A model generated the notes under the pieces. That model was given only the letters and a program-made list of their open reading frames with translations. It was not told where the DNA came from and did not search any database. From Candidatus Zhuqueibacterota bacterium (lineage in GTDB: Bacteria; Zhuqueibacterota; Zhuqueibacteria; Zhuqueibacterales; Zhuqueibacteraceae), in the NCBI GenBank assembly GCA_013361015.1, contig JABWAN010000340.1, positions 1 to 6,437 of the forward strand: a DNA stretch of 6,437 nt. Reading direction: 5' to 3'. Position 1 is the stretch's first letter; every line of letters starts with the position of its first letter. The position numbers were made by a program, and so were the translations under genes. Positions 5,527 through 6,437 of this stretch are shown piece after piece.

Positions 5527-6123
5527 ATGTTCTCAAAAAAGTCTTTGCGGAAGCAAGCTGAAATGCAGACCCGCCGCCTCCGAGTCACTTCGTTGCTTTC
5601 TTTCTCCGTGTTGTTAGTTTGGAATGCCCAAAGTGAAGAGGTGTGTGCGCAAGACCAAGGCAGTTCGTGGCGCATCATTTTGACTTCGGAGAAAGAGCCG
5701 GGCGAGCCGATGGTGGTGACGGGCACAGTTTACGCCGCCGACGGCAAAACGCCGATGCCGAGTGTGGAAGTGTATGTCTATCACACCGACGCGGAGGGCT
5801 ATTATCGCAAGGGCTCGAACAGCTCTTCGAATCCGCGCCTCAAAGGCACGATGATTACGAATGCCGAGGGCAAGTATGAGTATCACACCATCAAGCCGGC
5901 GCCCTATCCCGGGGGCGGTAATCCCGCGCATGTGCATTATGTGATCACGGCGAAGGGGCACGAAAAGCAGTTGACGGAATTACAATTCGAAGGCGATCGC
6001 TGGCTGCCGAATCATGGCAAGCTTTCGGAAGAGCAAAGGAAGGACACTTTCGCAGCAGTGCGGCCTTTCGTGAAAGATGAGAAAGGCGTGTGGCAGGTGA
6101 GAAAAGATTTGCGCATGAAGTAG
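5527..6123 (+). CDS. Secreted intradiol ring-cleavage dioxygenase-like protein
   Basis: This is a 198-residue protein. ATG 5527 is chosen because AGGAG (5516-5520) lies 6 bases upstream and a signal peptide follows: a basic n-region (KKSLRKQ...TRRLR), hydrophobic VTSLLSFSVLLVWNA, and probable cleavage near VCAQ-DQ at about residue 42. The Cys does not form a proper lipobox. The mature part is a beta-sandwich (VVTGTVYAADGKTPMPSVEVYVY) with the four non-haem Fe(III) ligand positions of intradiol dioxygenases: Tyr in DAEGYYR (92 or 93), Y127 in APYPGG, and H135 and H137 in PAHVHY. Classical members open catechol rings between the hydroxyls. This one is short, exported, and has only 8 residues between the second Tyr and first His, versus about 13 as I recall for protocatechuate dioxygenase, so the substrate may not be a simple catechol. 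It is divergent from the desaturase and its stop is 8 bp from the converging gene. Confidence 0.85.
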   Translation: MFSKKSLRKQAEMQTRRLRVTSLLSFSVLLVWNAQSEEVCAQDQGSSWRIILTSEKEPGEPMVVTGTVYAADGKTPMPSVEVYVYHTDAEGYYRKGSNSSSNPRLKGTMITNAEGKYEYHTIKPAPYPGGGNPAHVHYVITAKGHEKQLTELQFEGDRWLPNHGKLSEEQRKDTFAAVRPFVKDEKGVWQVRKDLRMK

Positions 6124-6131
6124 CGCGCGCT

Positions 6132-6437
6132 TCACTTCTGACATTCATCCTCTGCCAACGAGCGGCCCGGCACGAGCGTACACAAATCGGGATGCGGCAT
6201 GCCTTGCAGACAGTAAAGCTGCCGCTTCTCGATGATTTCGGGTTGACGCCGGTCTTCAACATCGGCGAGCACGCCGTATTTGCATTTGAGGCACTTGGCG
6301 GGTTGCCATTCGAAGCCGGCGGCAATCGAGCGCGCGACGAGCGCTTTGCTGGAATTCCATTCCGCGGCTTCGTCGCCCTTTTCAATCATCTCGACGCGAT
6401 GGAGTTTTTCAAACAGCACACGGTTACGATTAAGCGC
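6132..6437 (-). CDS. Hypothetical cysteine-containing protein, 3' part
   Basis: The frame is open from the right edge of the window (first codons read ALNRNRVLFEKLHRVE) to TGA at 6134-6132, giving about 101 residues. An internal GTG at 6419 is possible as a start, but no ribosome binding site is visible, so the gene probably begins outside. It contains a CLKC pair followed by three more cysteines (YCLQGM, DLCTLV, DECQK) in the last 60 residues. This suggests a small metal or iron-sulfur site, or disulfides, in a C-terminal domain. The middle is rich in charged residues (EMIEKGDEAAEW). I do not recognise the family. It converges on the dioxygenase-like gene with 8 bp between the stops. Confidence 0.6.
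   Translation of the reverse strand, partial: ALNRNRVLFEKLHRVEMIEKGDEAAEWNSSKALVARSIAAGFEWQPAKCLKCKYGVLADVEDRRQPEIIEKRQLYCLQGMPHPDLCTLVPGRSLAEDECQK

Noticed and set aside
1..6437. CRISPR array, tRNA, rRNA, insertion sequence or attachment site
   Set aside because: I found no spaced repeats, cloverleaf pattern, transposase-like protein or terminal repeats that would support any of these.

Overview
The window is a bacterial chromosomal segment with about half G+C. It holds five well-preserved genes, one partial gene at each edge, and a short stretch of decayed toxin-antitoxin-type genes. I cannot name the species. Two clues point loosely to the wider Bacteroidota/FCB assemblage. The desaturase resembles the Bacteroidota linoleoyl-CoA desaturase type. 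The hicB promoter candidate, and less perfectly the desaturase one, matches the TTG / TAnnTTTG consensus known from Bacteroidota. However, several genes have clear Shine-Dalgarno sequences (AGGAG, AAGGA, GGAGG), which core Bacteroidota mostly lack, so a neighbouring or candidate phylum fits better. This is inference.

Left part (1-1357). A protein whose start lies off the left edge ends at 563. It is followed by a plus-strand remnant of a MNT-type nucleotidyltransferase (662 to about 800), frameshifted and cut short. Running into it from the other side is a minus-strand hicBA toxin-antitoxin pair. hicB is intact and has a good promoter. hicA overlaps it (TGATG) but carries an in-frame TAA at codon 11, while the rest of its frame, including the catalytic GSH motif, is preserved.

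Middle part (1370-3970), all on the minus strand. A PLP-dependent group II aromatic amino acid decarboxylase is followed 35 bp later by exodeoxyribonuclease III (xth), probably in one transcript. Upstream of the decarboxylase lie a perfect 7-bp-arm palindrome and a doubtful small ORF. The decarboxylase has all the PLP-binding residues but appears to have Phe where decarboxylases have the catalytic-loop Tyr. That change is known to turn family members into aldehyde-forming enzymes.

Right part (3971-6437). A membrane fatty-acid desaturase with three histidine boxes (minus strand) is divergent from a small secreted protein of the intradiol ring-cleavage dioxygenase superfamily (plus strand). They share a 455-bp intergenic region with repeats and candidate promoters. 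The dioxygenase gene converges, 8 bp apart, on the 3' end of a cysteine-containing protein of unknown function that runs off the right edge.

The genes do not form one obvious pathway. An aromatic-metabolism link between the decarboxylase and the dioxygenase-like protein is possible but not shown. I see no tRNA, rRNA, CRISPR array or complete insertion sequence.
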